In this document: positions 12,433-26,700 of the stretch, in pieces | How positions within the stretch are numbered: the first letter of the stretch is position 1 | Layout: each line of letters begins with the position of its first letter | The notes under the pieces: model-generated | What the model saw: only the letters and a program-made list of their open reading frames with translations | Told to the model about the DNA's origin: nothing | Databases searched by the model: none | Program-made: the position numbers and the translations under genes | Source of the DNA: Glossina fuscipes | Lineage: Eukaryota > Arthropoda > Insecta > Diptera > Glossinidae | Assembly: GCF_014805625.2 (NCBI RefSeq) | Contig: NW_023998415.1 | Location: 45,938,440-46,002,439, forward strand | Reading direction: 5' to 3' | Length of the DNA: 64,000 bases

Positions 12433-14087
12433 AAATAAAGATTAGCTATAGATTATGAGGAACACATGAAATGTATGAAAATTCGGATGTGAAATTCTAT
12501 TTTAGCTTGTTTTTTTTAGAAGTGTATAAATCACTTGAAGGCAGTGAAGTGGAAGATATATTTTGGTACTGATGATTAAAAGAACATGGACGTTATCGCT
12601 ATTTCAATTAACACGTAATTAGCTGGGAACGTTCAATAGATCTCTTAGATTCGTCTTTGATTCAGTTCCAGTTATAACTTTATACAAGCAACTTCGAGGA
12701 GACTCAAGCTTTTTCATACCATAAGCAGAAATTTCTATTCAGTATTTATGTTACTCAGGATTTGTATGACTTTAGTTCTCTTTAATTCGTTCCCAGTCAA
12801 ACTGTTTACCAATTGATATCAATTCCTCTCAACGTGTACCGTTTTCGGTACATGATAGTAAAGTCAATTCAATTTTAACTGAGCACTTTTTTTCACTTTA
12901 TTTACAAGACAAAATATATATATTTTCCGTTGGAAAGTGTGGCGTCATCGATACACCTCTGAAACACGGTTGTAAGCATCATTATATCGCTTTACATAAA
13001 ATCGTGATAAAGGCAATTAATTTTTAGTTTCTAATATTTTTTTTTTTTTTTTCTTTGAAGAAATTGATCTTCATACACATGGTTAAAATTAATCGAGATT
13101 TCCGAAACAATTAATTTCCAAATGTAAAATCTAAAGAAAATCTATCATTGAAGATATTGTTAATATCATTGTATCACATAACTGGCGATAAGATTTCGTA
13201 AGCTAATAAGTTGGACATGAATACCATCAGAATCGAAACAGAAAAATCGCTTCTAGATCCAAAGCTCTGCTTAAGCTTTGCTCTGCTCGGTTAAGAGCCC
13301 ATATTCTCTGTATTCAGAAAGGGCCGTTTTGCTTACTGTACCTGAAGCTGAATAGCTTTGTGCACTTTTGAAGAAATTTACAAAAAAAATTTTCATCATA
13401 AGCTAAAAAAATTAATTAAATTTTTTTACACTTTAACAATTTACTTTAATGCCTTATTTTTTACTTGAATTCTTGCTTAATTATTTACTCTCCTTTCTGT
13501 TAATGACAAGACAACCTTTTAAAGGTATCGATCTAGTTTTTAAAAATGATTTGTCCATCGATTCAAGGAAATGATAAGTGACTTTTTATCCTTAATATTT
13601 ATTTAATAAAAAGAATTTAAATATGAAGAGACGGACAAATAGACAAACCTAAGTGAAAATATTTCATTTATGTATAAGGTTTCTAAAGCGTTTCGTTATT
13701 GGTTACAGCAACCGTTTAATCGATTTAATATATTTCGTTAATGTTGGTGATAAAAATATCACTACGCTTATGAAAATTTCTGGTGCGCCGAAGACAAAAA
13801 AGTTAATAAATCACAAATGAAAAGGAAAAAAAAAAAAAAAAAAAAAAAAAAACGTTAAGCAAATACACGCCCCAAAATTCACCATCATACCAATCGATTA
13901 CACTTACTTGATGTCATAATTATTAAGGCTTGAATGAGTTTAAGTAATTTTTTCAGTTTGCAATTAATTTAATTAATTTGTGAACTTTGTAGCAAACATG
14001 TTACATAAATGCGTATTGGATAGCATGGCTTCGCACGCACACATTACACATTAAACTTTGATGAAATAATTGTATGCATGCGCGCGC

Positions 14088-14118
<31 letters not shown>

Positions 14119-17100
14119 TCAAAATTATTCTGATCTTAACAATAACGAAACAAAAAAAAAAAAAAAAAAAAAAATGCTTATAATTATACATAAATTGCTT
14201 AAGTATGCAAATAAAGGTGTCAAACTCTATTGAGCCGGAGATTTGTTTTATGTTAGTGTTGCTGTTGTTGTTGCTGTTTTTATTTATTTATTTATTTATT
14301 TATATATATATATTTTTTTTTTTGTTGAAATGACAATCATTAGCCAGACTATGAATACGCACAATTTATGTACATAGGAATGTAATGTAAAGAAAACTTG
14401 ATGCAGGTGCCAATTTTAGTGATTTGAAGTAAATATGTTTGCTTGCATGGCTGTCTGTCTGTCTGTCTGTCTGTCGGCATCCCATATTTGCATGTATATG
14501 TGTTTACATGCATGTGCTTTTAAACACAGTTGTTGTTGGCAGTTTTTTTCTTGTCTTTTTTTCAAGTGTTATCAGATCATAAATGCATATAGTTTTGCAG
14601 TAGTGCGAACAGCAAGCGCATTCAAATCTAGCAATTAATCAATAATACACAATATATATAAATAACAAAAATAACAAAAAAAAAAAAAGAAATAATTTAT
14701 AAAAATATTGACAAAAAGAAAAACATAATCATTAAAAATATTTTACTTTTTCGTAACAGTGTACCCCAAGTCATTTGCTCGTTGAACAAATAAATCTCAG
14801 CATCTTTGAGAATAGTTTTAAAAAGTAAATTGCCAACAACAACAAATTTTTTTTCGTTTAAATAAAAATCGTCCGCTTAAGAAATCAGGCGACGAGGCTT
14901 AGTAGTTTACAGATTGCCGTTAATAGCCTATTGCGTTGACTCTTAAGTATATTTTTTTTTTGCTTCAAGCATGAGAAACCCTGAAATCTTTCAGCGATAT
15001 TTTGTTGTTTTTTTAATCGCCAACCACCCAGCAAACATCTCCTATATGTGTGTAAACAGACTGATAAAGAAGGAAAGAGAACGGGGATAAGAGGGAGAGG
15101 GCGTGTTCGCAGCTGTGTAAGGTGTATGCTCAGTTATAGCCGCAGTCCTATAGAAATTAACGTATCGTCTACCGAGTTGAAGGAAATTTAAACTAGGGCA
15201 AGATGACTTAGTTCTGGTAATATGTAAACTTGAAGGTCCGGTAAGCGTAACATCTCTCCTCAGGTCCTACTTGCATGATGCGTCATTTTCAATTTTCACT
15301 GCATATTCTCGAAATTGATTATTATTCATCTCATGCGCAGCATTGTGCTTGCTGTTATTGAAAGCTTACTGAAATGAAAACACAAAACCATTTTTCCCAT
15401 TACATAGAGCGCAGTCTGCGATTTTGGCTTTTGAAAGATTTTCGAGCAATGGATTTCTAATGAACACCTTATAGGCTCGCAATAATCTGATTCTCTACCT
15501 TGGAGAAAGTTTCGGAAATTCTGCACAATACAATCACTTTATTAGCAGCTGCGTATGTGTTAGTGTAATTTTGAATACGGTATACCACATGTTTCTGATA
15601 TCTTAGCATTTGCATCTATTGCATATTTAAGTTTAACACATTGCAGCCATTGAGCTCGCCGTTTAAAACAAAGACATTAGCTTAGGTCGAATTTTTCTCC
15701 ATCCATTACTTTATCTGTTGCGGTATTTTGTCACTGTGTTCACAACAACATATCAAGCTTGAATGTGGGCATGGTCATCCTTGAGTTTTAAATACCATAA
15801 ACTATAGGCGATATGAACGCATTTGTGAACCTGCGGAAGAAGCGGCTGTAAGATGATTTCGACCGCGTTATATCAAAGAGATCCAATTTCTGCTTTTATA
15901 GATTTGTCTCTTTATTTTAAGGACATGATACCCTCAATTTATTGAAAAGGTTACAGCAAAATCAAGACCTGAAAGTGTATGCAGAGGTGCATTTCTATTT
16001 GCGTCTTCGTGAATGACTTCATTTGAATTATTATTAGGTTGATCGTCTTTTTACTTTTACTTTTTACTCTTCCCTTTTCTTTCTTACCAATTCTAATTAA
16101 ATAGCATAATCTTTTTCTTTACTTTTGAAGAGAGAGAGAGAGAGCAGTAAACCTTTCTGTACTATAGCTGGCTATAAACGGCTACACAAATACCATGCGG
16201 CATGATATGGACCGTAGTTCATATATTATAAGCAAATTAGATTTTTGTTTTAAAAAATCTGATTCTCCAAACCCACTTTCCCGCACTTTTATTTTGCTCA
16301 TATTCTCAGCCCTTGAGTTCTTGACCTTTGTGATTCGTTTCTTTAAGACAGTTATCGTAAATTTTATAGGTGAGGAGAGATGACGGATTGCTGTTGAATG
16401 GCTTGCTAAGTGCAATGTCGTTGATATGTAAAAACTTAAATTTCTTCATCTTTTCTTTGAGACCTTTACACTTAAGGCAACAACCCTCTCTCTCGTCTTA
16501 AACAAAGCGAAGTGTATACCGCAAACAAGAAAATTCGAGTAAACAAAATTTAGATCGAATCATAGGTGAATTTTTAATATGAACGAACAATTTCTTAAAT
16601 TGAATTTTTTAAATATATACCTCCCATGTGTTTATTAGTTTTCTCTACGCTATAAGATAATGCATTTGCATGGCGTTCGTAATCGTAAGCAAGTTTTCAA
16701 GAACAAGCTCTTTACAAGCCTTTATTTGTACTATAAAAGCTATACGTAAGCCGCAAGGCTTCAAACAATGTATGAAACATTTTATTAAATTGTTAATAGA
16801 GCTATTTAGATAAAGTTTATCATCTGTATAATGGATAGATATAGATATAATATATATTATTTAATCAAAGTTGACCCGAGAAGGCGCTGTAGCTTTGTTG
16901 CCACCGTATAACCTCCGAGAAGTTATATATATATACATGCATAAATAATGAAAATGAAAAAAAAAGAAAACAAAACATAAATTTGCATATATGTATGTGA
17001 TATAATATGTTTAAACGACGTTATGTGATTAACAGGTGCAAAGATCTTTAAGCAATTTAAACAAACAGTTAATAATGAGTCATTTAACATATTATTATCC

Positions 17101-18348
17101 ATATCGTTGCAGACAAATAACAACCAGATAAAAGCCAAGTGTTTCAATATTAAAAAAAAAGAAGAAGAAGAAGAAGAACAAATCACTCTCTAAAGGTATA
17201 AGTGTGACTGTATATAGGTTTGTTGTGTATATAGCTATAGTTAATCATTTCGAGTAAATGAAAGCAAAATAAAAATTATGAAAATATAGCGACCTCTTAT
17301 AAGTTATTTTTTATTTATTTAATAATTATTTTTTTTTTAATTTTTTTTTTTTTTTTTTTTTAGTATTATTTCAAGTCGCCTTCTGACAGCATTTGTGTAT
17401 ACATTAGATTCATACCATTGGTACGATCTTATCGTAGTGAATAAATAAAATCAAGTGCATAACACCTGTGCAAACGTAAAAACATTTCTTTCTATTTTTT
17501 TTTTTGTCTTTGTCTTTGTTTTGTTTTTATTGCTTCATTTTTCTTATGTGTACTCAACCCTTGGATACCCATATGAGGTGGAATCACTTTTATTTATTTT
17601 TTATTTTTTACTTTTTGTAATCTTTCTTTTTTTTTTTTAAGTTCTTAATTTGTAAATAAAATGCAACAACGTGTGAGCGCCTACCTATCCACCTATCTAC
17701 GGTGTTTTAAATTTTTTTCCATATGTACTTGCGATATCGGTGAATTAGTTGTCCGTATATCTAGCCTTTGTTTACGCGTATCCACAATCGTATACGAAAC
17801 GGCACACTGTTATCAGTAGAAATTATTTACTATAGATACTTACTTAAATAATAGCAGGTGTGTGTTGGCAGTTTAAGGTCACAACTGTATAACAATTTTT
17901 TATTACTTTACCCGCAGCTTTTAGACAAACAAGACTTGAAATTAGTTTATTTAAATTTTATTTTACAATTTATTTTCAAATATTTTGACTACAACGAAAA
18001 TTTCAATTGTTTTATATTTATTTGTTTTGTTAATTTTTCGTATGTTGTTTGTTTGTTTCTTTTTCTTTTTTTTTTTTTTTTCATTTTATGTTCTGTGAAA
18101 TCTTTGCATCGCATTAACAAAAATCATTAAAGAATTCGGTCACCGCTAGTTTAAGATGAATTCGATTTTATACGCGAAAATATTTTCACTAAACACCAAA
18201 GTCACTTATACGCACCTGCGTGTCATTCAATGTAAGAAAAAAACCAAAAAAAAAAAAAAAAAAAAAAGAGAAGGAAAATAAACTTTTTTCCGACACTTTT
18301 TCTTCTTGTTTTTTTTTTTCAAAATGTCTAATGACCGACCACTTGATG

Positions 18349-18379
<31 letters not shown>

Positions 18380-18566
18380 GTTGCCGCTATATCAAGCCAA
18401 CTATATTTGCCAAACACATGCATAAATATTTAGAATACAGCGGACAATTTGTCGCCTGCTACAATATATTGCTCGCTTGACTGTGCTTGTCAGATGCAGA
18501 CAATGATGTTTTAGAATGACACTAAAAGCACTAAAGTTGTATCATATATTTATCATACATACATAC

Positions 18567-18597
<31 letters not shown>

Positions 18598-19856
18598 AAT
18601 TTTTCCAAATTTTAGGATATAATTTTTTTTTTTTTTTTTTTTTTTTTTGTTTATTACTGATTGAACAAATAAGAGAATTATATATACATCTTATGGTGAA
18701 TGTGCAATGCCCTTACAACTCAAAAAGCTATTAATTCAAGGCTCATCGTAGAAGAAATTTGAGTTCATATTTGATGTTCAAGTTTACGACGTCTCAAAAA
18801 TTATAATTTTGCCAAATTTTAGATTTATATATATTATGGATCGTCGGAGGGAGGTTTCATGATGAAATTGTTTTTGTTTTTTTTGTTGTTTTCACTAAAA
18901 ATATAAGGCAATCGATTTTCTCACGGAGAATCAGATGGGAGATAAGCTGTTCTAGTAATAACAATAATAATAATAATAATAATAATAATAAAGTTTAACA
19001 AAAATTATTTCAAAAGTGTTTTACGCTCGGCCGTCCAATCCTAACTGATTCCGAAAGCAGGTAAGGTGAAAGGATCAATCCAATATGATCCTTCCATTTT
19101 GCTTACGGCATCGTATATTATTGCGTTCAAATACTTATTGATTGGTCGAGCTAAATCGCTAGCTTCTCACCAATCAAAACTATGCCAACGATAAGAGAGT
19201 CGTTAGAAGAACTCATGATTCTGGATATCTGGAAACTTTTTATTCATGGTAGTCTCAAATCTTTCACTTTATTTATTTATTTCTTTTTTTATTTTATGCG
19301 AAGGAAGTTTTCTATGCGTGCCAATAGTCTTTGTCACATGTTATATTTGAACCTTCCTCTTCAACGGATATAGGAAAAAGTGTGATGTTAAGCGAATTAA
19401 TTGTTTATGTGGACTAGAGTTTACTTAAACAATATCGAATATCTGAGCTTATGCTTAGGGAAAAGCTTCTAGCATTATAATTCTTCACTTAATGGTGAGA
19501 CAAACAAAACTAAACTGCTAAACTTGTAACAAGTTCAATGCCAACCCTTTATGAATTGATTTAAGTCCTCAATATCCCTTCCCTTTTTCCACTACCTTCT
19601 CTTTGTTGCACATCCGGAATTTGCACATATCGTCATCAACCATTCTCCCTTAGAATACGATTAACAAAAATGTTTGCTGTGATTGATTGCCTTCCATTTT
19701 TCCCTGGTTTTGCATAGACATCTAAGAACTGCGGAAGGAAAATGTAAACAGCGTATAAAGTAAGCCGAACTTTATATTAATGAACTCCACACGTTCATAA
19801 CGTAAGATCCAATTCTTTTAAGATAAAGAGCATAAAGCATATGCTTGCAGGTATTA
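12433..19856. other. Non-coding DNA with simple repeats
   Basis: Contents include an A27 run at 13826-13852, a (CG)n(TG)n tract at 14080-14115, an A run at 14151-14174, a (TTTA)n run at 14278-14301, a (CTGT)n run at 14452-14475, GA at 16130-16144, T runs at 17340-17362 and 18066-18081, AT runs at 18355-18379 and 18571-18597, a T run at 18624-18649 and (AAT)n at 18959-18991. Open frames in this stretch are short and mostly hydrophobic translations of T-rich DNA. No gene is seen. Confidence 0.55.
14080..14115. repeat. (CG)n(TG)n dinucleotide repeat
   Basis: A short alternating CG run passes directly into a TG run. Alternating purine-pyrimidine sequence of this kind can adopt Z-DNA, which is general knowledge and not shown here. 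Confidence 0.9.
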
Positions 19857-20045
19857 TTATATTATTATTATTATTATGAATTTCTCCAGAGAAATAAATT
19901 CTAAGACTAAACTTTTAAAAGCACTAGCATCTAAGGCTATCGGCTTTTATTAAAAACTCTACCGCACTTGAGATTCGAACCCACGGCCATTGGCTTGCTA
20001 GTCGAGATTCCTCGCCTTCGGCTACTCAGCATATGCTTGCGTGAA
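19857..20045 (-). repeat. tRNA-derived SINE-like element with (AAT)n tail
   Basis: On the minus strand, 'GTAGCCGAAGGCG' near 20023 resembles a shortened tRNA A box of Ser/Leu type. 'GTGGGTTCGAATCTCA' near 19970-19985 is a good B box with a possible T-arm stem. The unique-looking body then runs to an (AAT)n tract at 19857-19877, the usual 3' tail position for a SINE. The D arm and anticodon arm do not fold cleanly, so it is not a functional tRNA. The element boundaries are inferred from the A box and the tail. Confidence 0.6.
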
Positions 20046-21856
20046 TGATTCCTCTTTTAGTTCCATGTGTCGATTGTGCGTTTGTTAATTTACCATAATG
20101 CGAGCGTTCAAGAGCATGTAAGAAGTATCGGGGATTTCGGGATTGGGAACAAATGAGAAATTCTGAGAAAGGTGACGCAAGGCTTTCATTTTTATGAGCG
20201 TCGCAAAGCAAGATTGTGTGCCAATACGTCTCACTTGATGTTATTTTTCGTCCGCTTGATGACAAAAATCTCGCATATACGCAAATCTCTCGTCATACGA
20301 GCATTTCAATATCTGTTGATAGCATAGGCGAGATGCTATTATGCTTAATAAGATGGTATGCGAGTGTTTAACAATTTTCCTAGATTTACTTTAAAGCATA
20401 ATGACCTACAATACGACGCAAGTGCTATCCTCAATCTTTTAAAATGCGACTCTCGAAAGCATATATAATTAAATGCGTTGCGTTCTTGCAAAGCAAGAAG
20501 AAACGAAGTGAACTTGCTTATCGTTTCCGGAGAAGTTCTGCTCTGAAAAAGAAAAATTAAAAGATGAACGAATTTTTGTTATTGGAAGCGAAAAAGACCA
20601 TCAGTTCTTTTTGTTCATCTTCACCGATATGAAAGTTAAGTAAGGAGACTGTCCAGTTTCAAGTTTTATTCTACTTTTCCAAATATGTCGTTACCTTTAT
20701 AAAGAAGATCTTGGAAGTTGTCTTTGATTGAGCAAAGATCGCTTCGCTCGACCATTTATCATAGGTGAAGTGAAATGAGACAATGCGATTTGAACTTTCA
20801 GTTCACTACTACAGTTCTTTTACTTATTACATTTCATTTGCTGTCGTTGTGCCTCGCTGTTGTCGCCGTTGTTTTTATTGCGTTCGCTTCTTTATACATT
20901 TCTTAGTATTTAGTACAGTAGTAGTAGTAGTATTAAGTAGACCTTATTGTGTTATATGATGTATGTTTGTATATCATTCTATTTCAAATGCCGAAATGCC
21001 GAAATGCCGAAATGCCGATCATCGCACACACAAATATTCTATTAAACGAACAAACGAATGTATATGAGCAAATATCATCTACATCTACATTTGCATCTAC
21101 ATTAAGCTCAACAACATCAACATTAACATCAATATAAACAACAACAGTAGCACAAGTAAACACTGGTACTATGGTATTCAATTAAAATGCTTCACACCTG
21201 TTATTTGTTAAAAATTATGTGTCAATGATTTAAGCCAACAATTTTACGCTTCTTTCGTTTTTCGTTTCATTTTCATTTGTATTCTGACGGCCATAAAGGT
21301 TGCTGCTGCTGCTGCTCTGTTACGGGGCTACGATTTCACAACTGATAGATACTTCTGCCAATGAGTCAATGTTATAAGTACATGACATGCTGTATACATA
21401 CGTTCATTTTATTATAGACACGCACACGCACACACACACGCACACACACACACGCACACGCACACGCACGCATAGACAACTTTATTTTTATCTAGTTCTG
21501 TTATATACTTAATCATACGCATAACTTAAATTATGAAATGAAATAAGAAAGAGAAGAAGAGAAGAGACGTTCGTATTTCCTTGACCGTTGCTACTGTTTG
21601 CCATCTATATGATATATCTATATATGAAAATGCGGTTTTTGTTCTTGCCATTGTTGTTATTGTTGGGCTGATTTTCTTCTTTTATTTATTTCTATGTATT
21701 TTTTTTTTTTTTATTTTTCCTTTCCTTGCTTTAAATGAATTGCAAATAGATTGTATCCATGTGTACACAGATGCTTGATAGCGGAAATTATTTGCAAATA
21801 ACAACACTTGTGATATTTGTTGTTATTATTATTATTATTATTGTTGTTATTGTTAA

Positions 21857-21890
<34 letters not shown>

Positions 21891-23670
21891 ATTATTATTA
21901 TTTCATTCACTTAGTTATGCATGTTCATCTAAACTTGTTTTATATCTACTTATGACTTGATTATTTCAACACAGGTGTGATCGCCCCACATGCAAACGCA
22001 CACACACACACACCGGCGCGCAACGATATGCAGCATACTCAAACGAGCTAAAATATGTATAAATCAGTTCAGGCTGTTATGATGATATGCTTCCTTCTTC
22101 TACGTTTTCTTCATCTTCGTCTTCGTCTTCGTCTTCTTCTGTTGCTGCCACCGCTACCGCTTATAAGTTAACACATTCCATTTCTATGAATCCATCCATC
22201 CTAACCTTATATACCTTACTATAGCGAGTAGTTGCGATGATGGAAATAAGAAATATTCTCTAATACGTTGCTGCATAATACGCTTAGTCACTTGTTCTCT
22301 AATAATTTCTTTCACCATCACTTGCCCAAATGTTTCAAGTGTGTGTTATTTACGCCTTTCGCCACATTACATATTCACGTTGCTTGTTGTTGCCTATTGC
22401 CCAACAAGCATTCAACCAAACACAACATATGTTGAAAGCAGTTTAAGCTGATAGCCGCCAAGCAGTTGTGCGAATGTTATACACGGAGAGGCTATTTAGC
22501 TGGTTAGCTATTTGGTTGCTTTGCTGCTTGGCTGCTTGGCTGCTTGGCTTGGTGGTTAGTTGGCCCGGCCTCGCTTGGCCTAGCGAGTTGGGCTATTTTA
22601 TATTTGTTTCATTAAATTCTTGCGAGCGCCGCTGCTGTTGCTGCTGTTGTTGCTCCTGCTAATGCTGTTGATGGAAATTCTTAAGTTATCTTTTATTAGC
22701 CACTTAAGTGGTATTAGTTGTTGTGTTTATGTTTATTATCATTTGATTTTGTTGTTTTTATATACAATAAAATTCATTCGGCCGTAATGAATTATTGCAT
22801 AAATTATAAATTTTATTTGCAAATAAATTCTGAATATTTCCACAGAAAATAAAATAAAACAAAAAAAAAAAAAAAAAAATAATAATAATAATAAAAGTAA
22901 AAATGTAAAAAAACAGGAGAAAAACAACAACAACAATTTTATGAATGAAAATTTACGCAACCGAAGCAAGGATGCCGCGGTACACGCCTGCAATTTAAAA
23001 GAGTACATAAAACTAATACACGCTTGCGTAGCTGCAAACCGATGTCTCCCTAATAATAATAATAATAATAATAGGAGTATCATATAACAGAATGCATATC
23101 GTAGCACATATATTACACATATTGTACATCGGTCACATATAGCGAAAGCATATTATTAAGAATGATCTTAATACGCTATACGCCTCAACATGACCAACTT
23201 TTTTCTTTTCTCTGCTTAATCGACTTTTTTTCTGTGATCTTTGCTTTTCATGTGCTCTCATATTCTAATATTAAGTTATTGCTGACCGCAGCTAATATGG
23301 TCAGTGCTTATTAAAACAAATCCCGAACTATTTCACTTTCGAGCTGAGCATGTACATCTCTCTTTGATTATGTCTGTCTGTGTCTACATTGCACTGACCA
23401 TCGATCAAGAAGGATTTCGCATTAAGGCAGACAACTCCTCCCAAGATTTTCTTCTTGGAAATTTGCTTTGTTTATTCTCCTGACCGTTTTGATAAATTGC
23501 ATGCTCTCTTTGAAGCCATACGTCGTAGTAGTAGTTATTGAATTTTTCTAAATTAACCAAAGAATGGTTAACTTCCGTGACCCATTAGCAGTCACTATTA
23601 AATATTGCGTGTCGTTTAAGCCTGTACAGGCACATAATTCACTTTAAATTTCCCTTGTAAATTTCTATCG
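20046..23670. other. Non-coding DNA, microsatellite-rich
   Basis: The region next to the SINE carries a 79-codon minus-strand frame (20026-20265) without recognisable motif. It also contains four AAATGCCG units at 20986-21017, an AC-rich tract at 21418-21473, a TTA/TTG tract at 21812-21905, CTT/CGT units near 22108-22139 and a GGCTGCTT-type repeat near 22510-22548. The 122-codon minus frame at 22739-23107 is a translation of A- and AAT-rich repeats. Confidence 0.55.
21812..21905. repeat. (TTA)n/(TTG)n microsatellite
   Basis: TTA units pass to TTG units and back to TTA units. The mixed structure suggests growth by slippage with point variants spread through the array. Confidence 0.95.
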
Positions 23671-23674
23671 AATT

Positions 23675-23730
23675 GGCTGCCGTATGATGTAATGGTAACA
23701 ATGTCCCGGGTACGATCACTGATGCAGCAT
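23675..23730 (+). repeat. tRNA-like relic lacking most of the anticodon arm
   Basis: 'GTATGATGTAATGGTAACA' near 23682 resembles the A-box end of Gln/Glu-type tRNAs (TGGTGTAATGGTTAGCA). 'CCGGGTACGATCAC' follows after only a few bases as a weak B box. The anticodon arm is too short for a tRNA, so this would be a SINE head or tRNA pseudogene. Low confidence: short motifs of this kind arise by chance. Confidence 0.35.
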
Positions 23731-26700
23731 AAGTTCTACTTTACACTAGCATTTTTGTTTTCTCCTTTCCCGTCTATCGAGTAATCTCTCTTGGTTAACA
23801 ATTTACTCACACGTGTGGCGGATACACTTTGAATGGCCGGTTAAATATGAAAAAAACAAAATCTCTATCTCTTTGGCAAGTATGCACTTATAGTCGTATA
23901 GCTCTTATTAACCACCTTCAGCCGAAAAGATCAATTATCTTTGCGGGCCGCGATTCATTTCGAGGGAAAAACGATGCAACTAACGATGGAACAACAAACT
24001 TCAACAGTATTCGTCACAGACGCAGAAATAAAGATAGAAAACTGGAAAGCTTAACACACAAACACTACCTCGATCGATAAGGAATATAAGGTTGAAAAAT
24101 GAGAGTAATCTATGTCCATCTATGTCTACGTCCACAATGTAGCAACGTGGTATTCATGTTCGGTCCAAAAATGATTTCATCACCCAGCTAACGCGTCCAC
24201 AATTAACGATAAAATTCAATCAAACGTGCGTTAGAATAAGTGGATGTGTTAGTTAACCGATAGGGTTTATTTTTGCATACAACACACACACACACACACT
24301 GCCTAAATGTTCGTCAGAACAAGTTTCTCACAAAGTTTGAAAGATTGCCAGTGCTTTCCGAAGTTGCTTCCGAATCGATCAACGAATCCTTGTCTCGAAT
24401 TTCGGCTTTTTGTCTTCGGTTTTGCGACTGCAACGATTCACGAAATTTACGCATCAAATTGACGAATTATCTTTAGTAATACGCACACAACGTCTGGCAA
24501 TATCAAAGTGGGCGTGTCTTAGTACGTATATATATTTACTGTATTTGATTATGTATATATATATATATAATATCCAAAGATATCTACTTCCTTATGGAGA
24601 ATTTTTGAAATCAAAAACCCGTTAAATTGCCGGATGTAGTAAGCCATTGTTGATCATTTCTCTGCAATGAACGTGTTTGGGAAAAGGAAACAAAGCGCAG
24701 GTACAAAGTAAAAGCGGAAATTATCGAAAAAATAATCTGGAGAAAGGTATTCATAAAATTAAATAATAATAATAATAATATTGTTCTGCAATTAAATAAT
24801 AAATGATTTTAATAATTGGAAATTTTGAAAGACTTTAAAGCTTATGTCACACAAAGAAAAATTTAAAAACTTAAACGAAAATGCGGAGTTTCTTTGCAAA
24901 AGTCTTCTTATCTCGAAACACATAACATTTTCATATAAGACATGCCCGCTGGCCGGGCCTTCCTTCAACACATACAATTAAATGGATTTCATTTTCTTTA
25001 CATTTGCAAAGTGATCGGTAGCGTCTCCTTGCATTCGTTAAATATCCGATGGATCTGTTTACACTAAACTGCCGTAGCTTAAGTTTGCCGTTTAGAAAAC
25101 GGATAATTGCTGAGCCTTGCAGCCCAGCGATACGCGTATAGTTGTTTTCCGCCCAAGCATTGCTGAAAGCGGAAACGGAAAAGTCGCCATTTATTAGCCT
25201 ATTCGAAGGAGAGAAGAATAAACATTTTGAAATCTGCCATAGATGAGCACTGACAAAAAAGGTAATGGGTCTGTATAGTCTTTAAAATCCCCGCGCTATG
25301 TTATCGATGTGTATATAATATTTTTGAGAGGTTGGTATGGCTGCTGGGAACAACTGACATAAATTTCGGGACACATGCCCTGTCGGATGAGTAATTGCGG
25401 GCGTTTCTCTTCTTTTTGTTCGTGCTGTGTAAACAATCATATGGTCAGGGATTTTTAAAGTGCAAAAATCTTTTGAGGAAAGAATTTAAATCAAATTCGA
25501 TCAAAAATAAAGAAAAAAAAAAGATGAAATGAATTTAAAATGTTAGAAAAGTGTTACGGTGATAACGAGTTTATTAAGATCACAATTTTTTGAGTGATAA
25601 AAATCATTTAATGAGAATCGTCAGATAGTCGAAGACGAACCCCGTTCAACTTCGATCTTGAAGAACTTGTCACCTATCGATTGACCACAAAGACACCTTT
25701 GTATGTATATCTTACTGGTATATCGAAAAAGTATTAATAGAAAGTAATTTGTGGGATAATTTGGGTTTGTCTCACGTGTCTTCCTAGTGCAGGGTCAAAA
25801 GAAATGCATAAGATATACAATGACTGGCGATGAAACTTGAATTTATGCTTATGACCCGAAAATAGTGAATATCGTGTTACAGGTCTTGAAATTGATGTCA
25901 GCTGTCAGCTGTTGACAACAGTCATACCAACTTATCAACAGAATATACACATCAATATCATAGCGCAAGTATTTTAAAAAAATACAGTACCATTACTCTC
26001 TTGTCCACAGCGGTATGATTGCTTTCTTCATGGATCGGTTTTGTTTCGCAAAATTCAATATGCTATTCGAAAATGCTCTCAAGTACGGTTTGTTACTCAA
26101 CTAGGATTTGTAACAATTGGTGAGAATAGAAGAGACGAAATGCATCCAATATATCTGGCATTCGGTAGGAAGGACTTTCTTCATTTTGGCGCATACTCTT
26201 CCTCCTCTAAGATTGAAAGACTTATTTCGTCTTGAGATGTCTTCTATTATTCGGCTATTGTTTGGTATATATTCTGTCTTTACTCTCTCTGTCTCTCTCT
26301 CTCGCTGTCTTTTTTGAATAAATGAAAAAACTTTAGGTTGCTTTGCTCCAAATAGATTGATGGAGAAGTGTTTCGGGTGGAAATTTGCAATACAATCTTG
26401 TATTTATTTCGCTTTGTTTTGCTTATGATATGAAGCAAGAAAAAAAATTACTTTTATGAATTTAAGATAATACGTATTAGAAATGTTAACACTATCATTA
26501 CACGTAAGTACCACCGCTGCATCTCGAAAGCGATCCCACACAATTCAATTCATTCACATTTTCACATTAATTACTTGAAATAATTGTGATATTTCTGTGA
26601 GTGTATATGACGAGGAAAAAAATTGTTTATGAGCATTTAATTGAAAGTAGAAACGACAAAGACAACAACAACAACAAAAATAACAAACGTAAACAAACAA

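Noticed and set aside
22739..23107. 122-codon minus-strand open frame
   Set aside because: Its Leu and Phe runs come from AAT, AAC and poly-A repeats, with no protein-like segment outside them.
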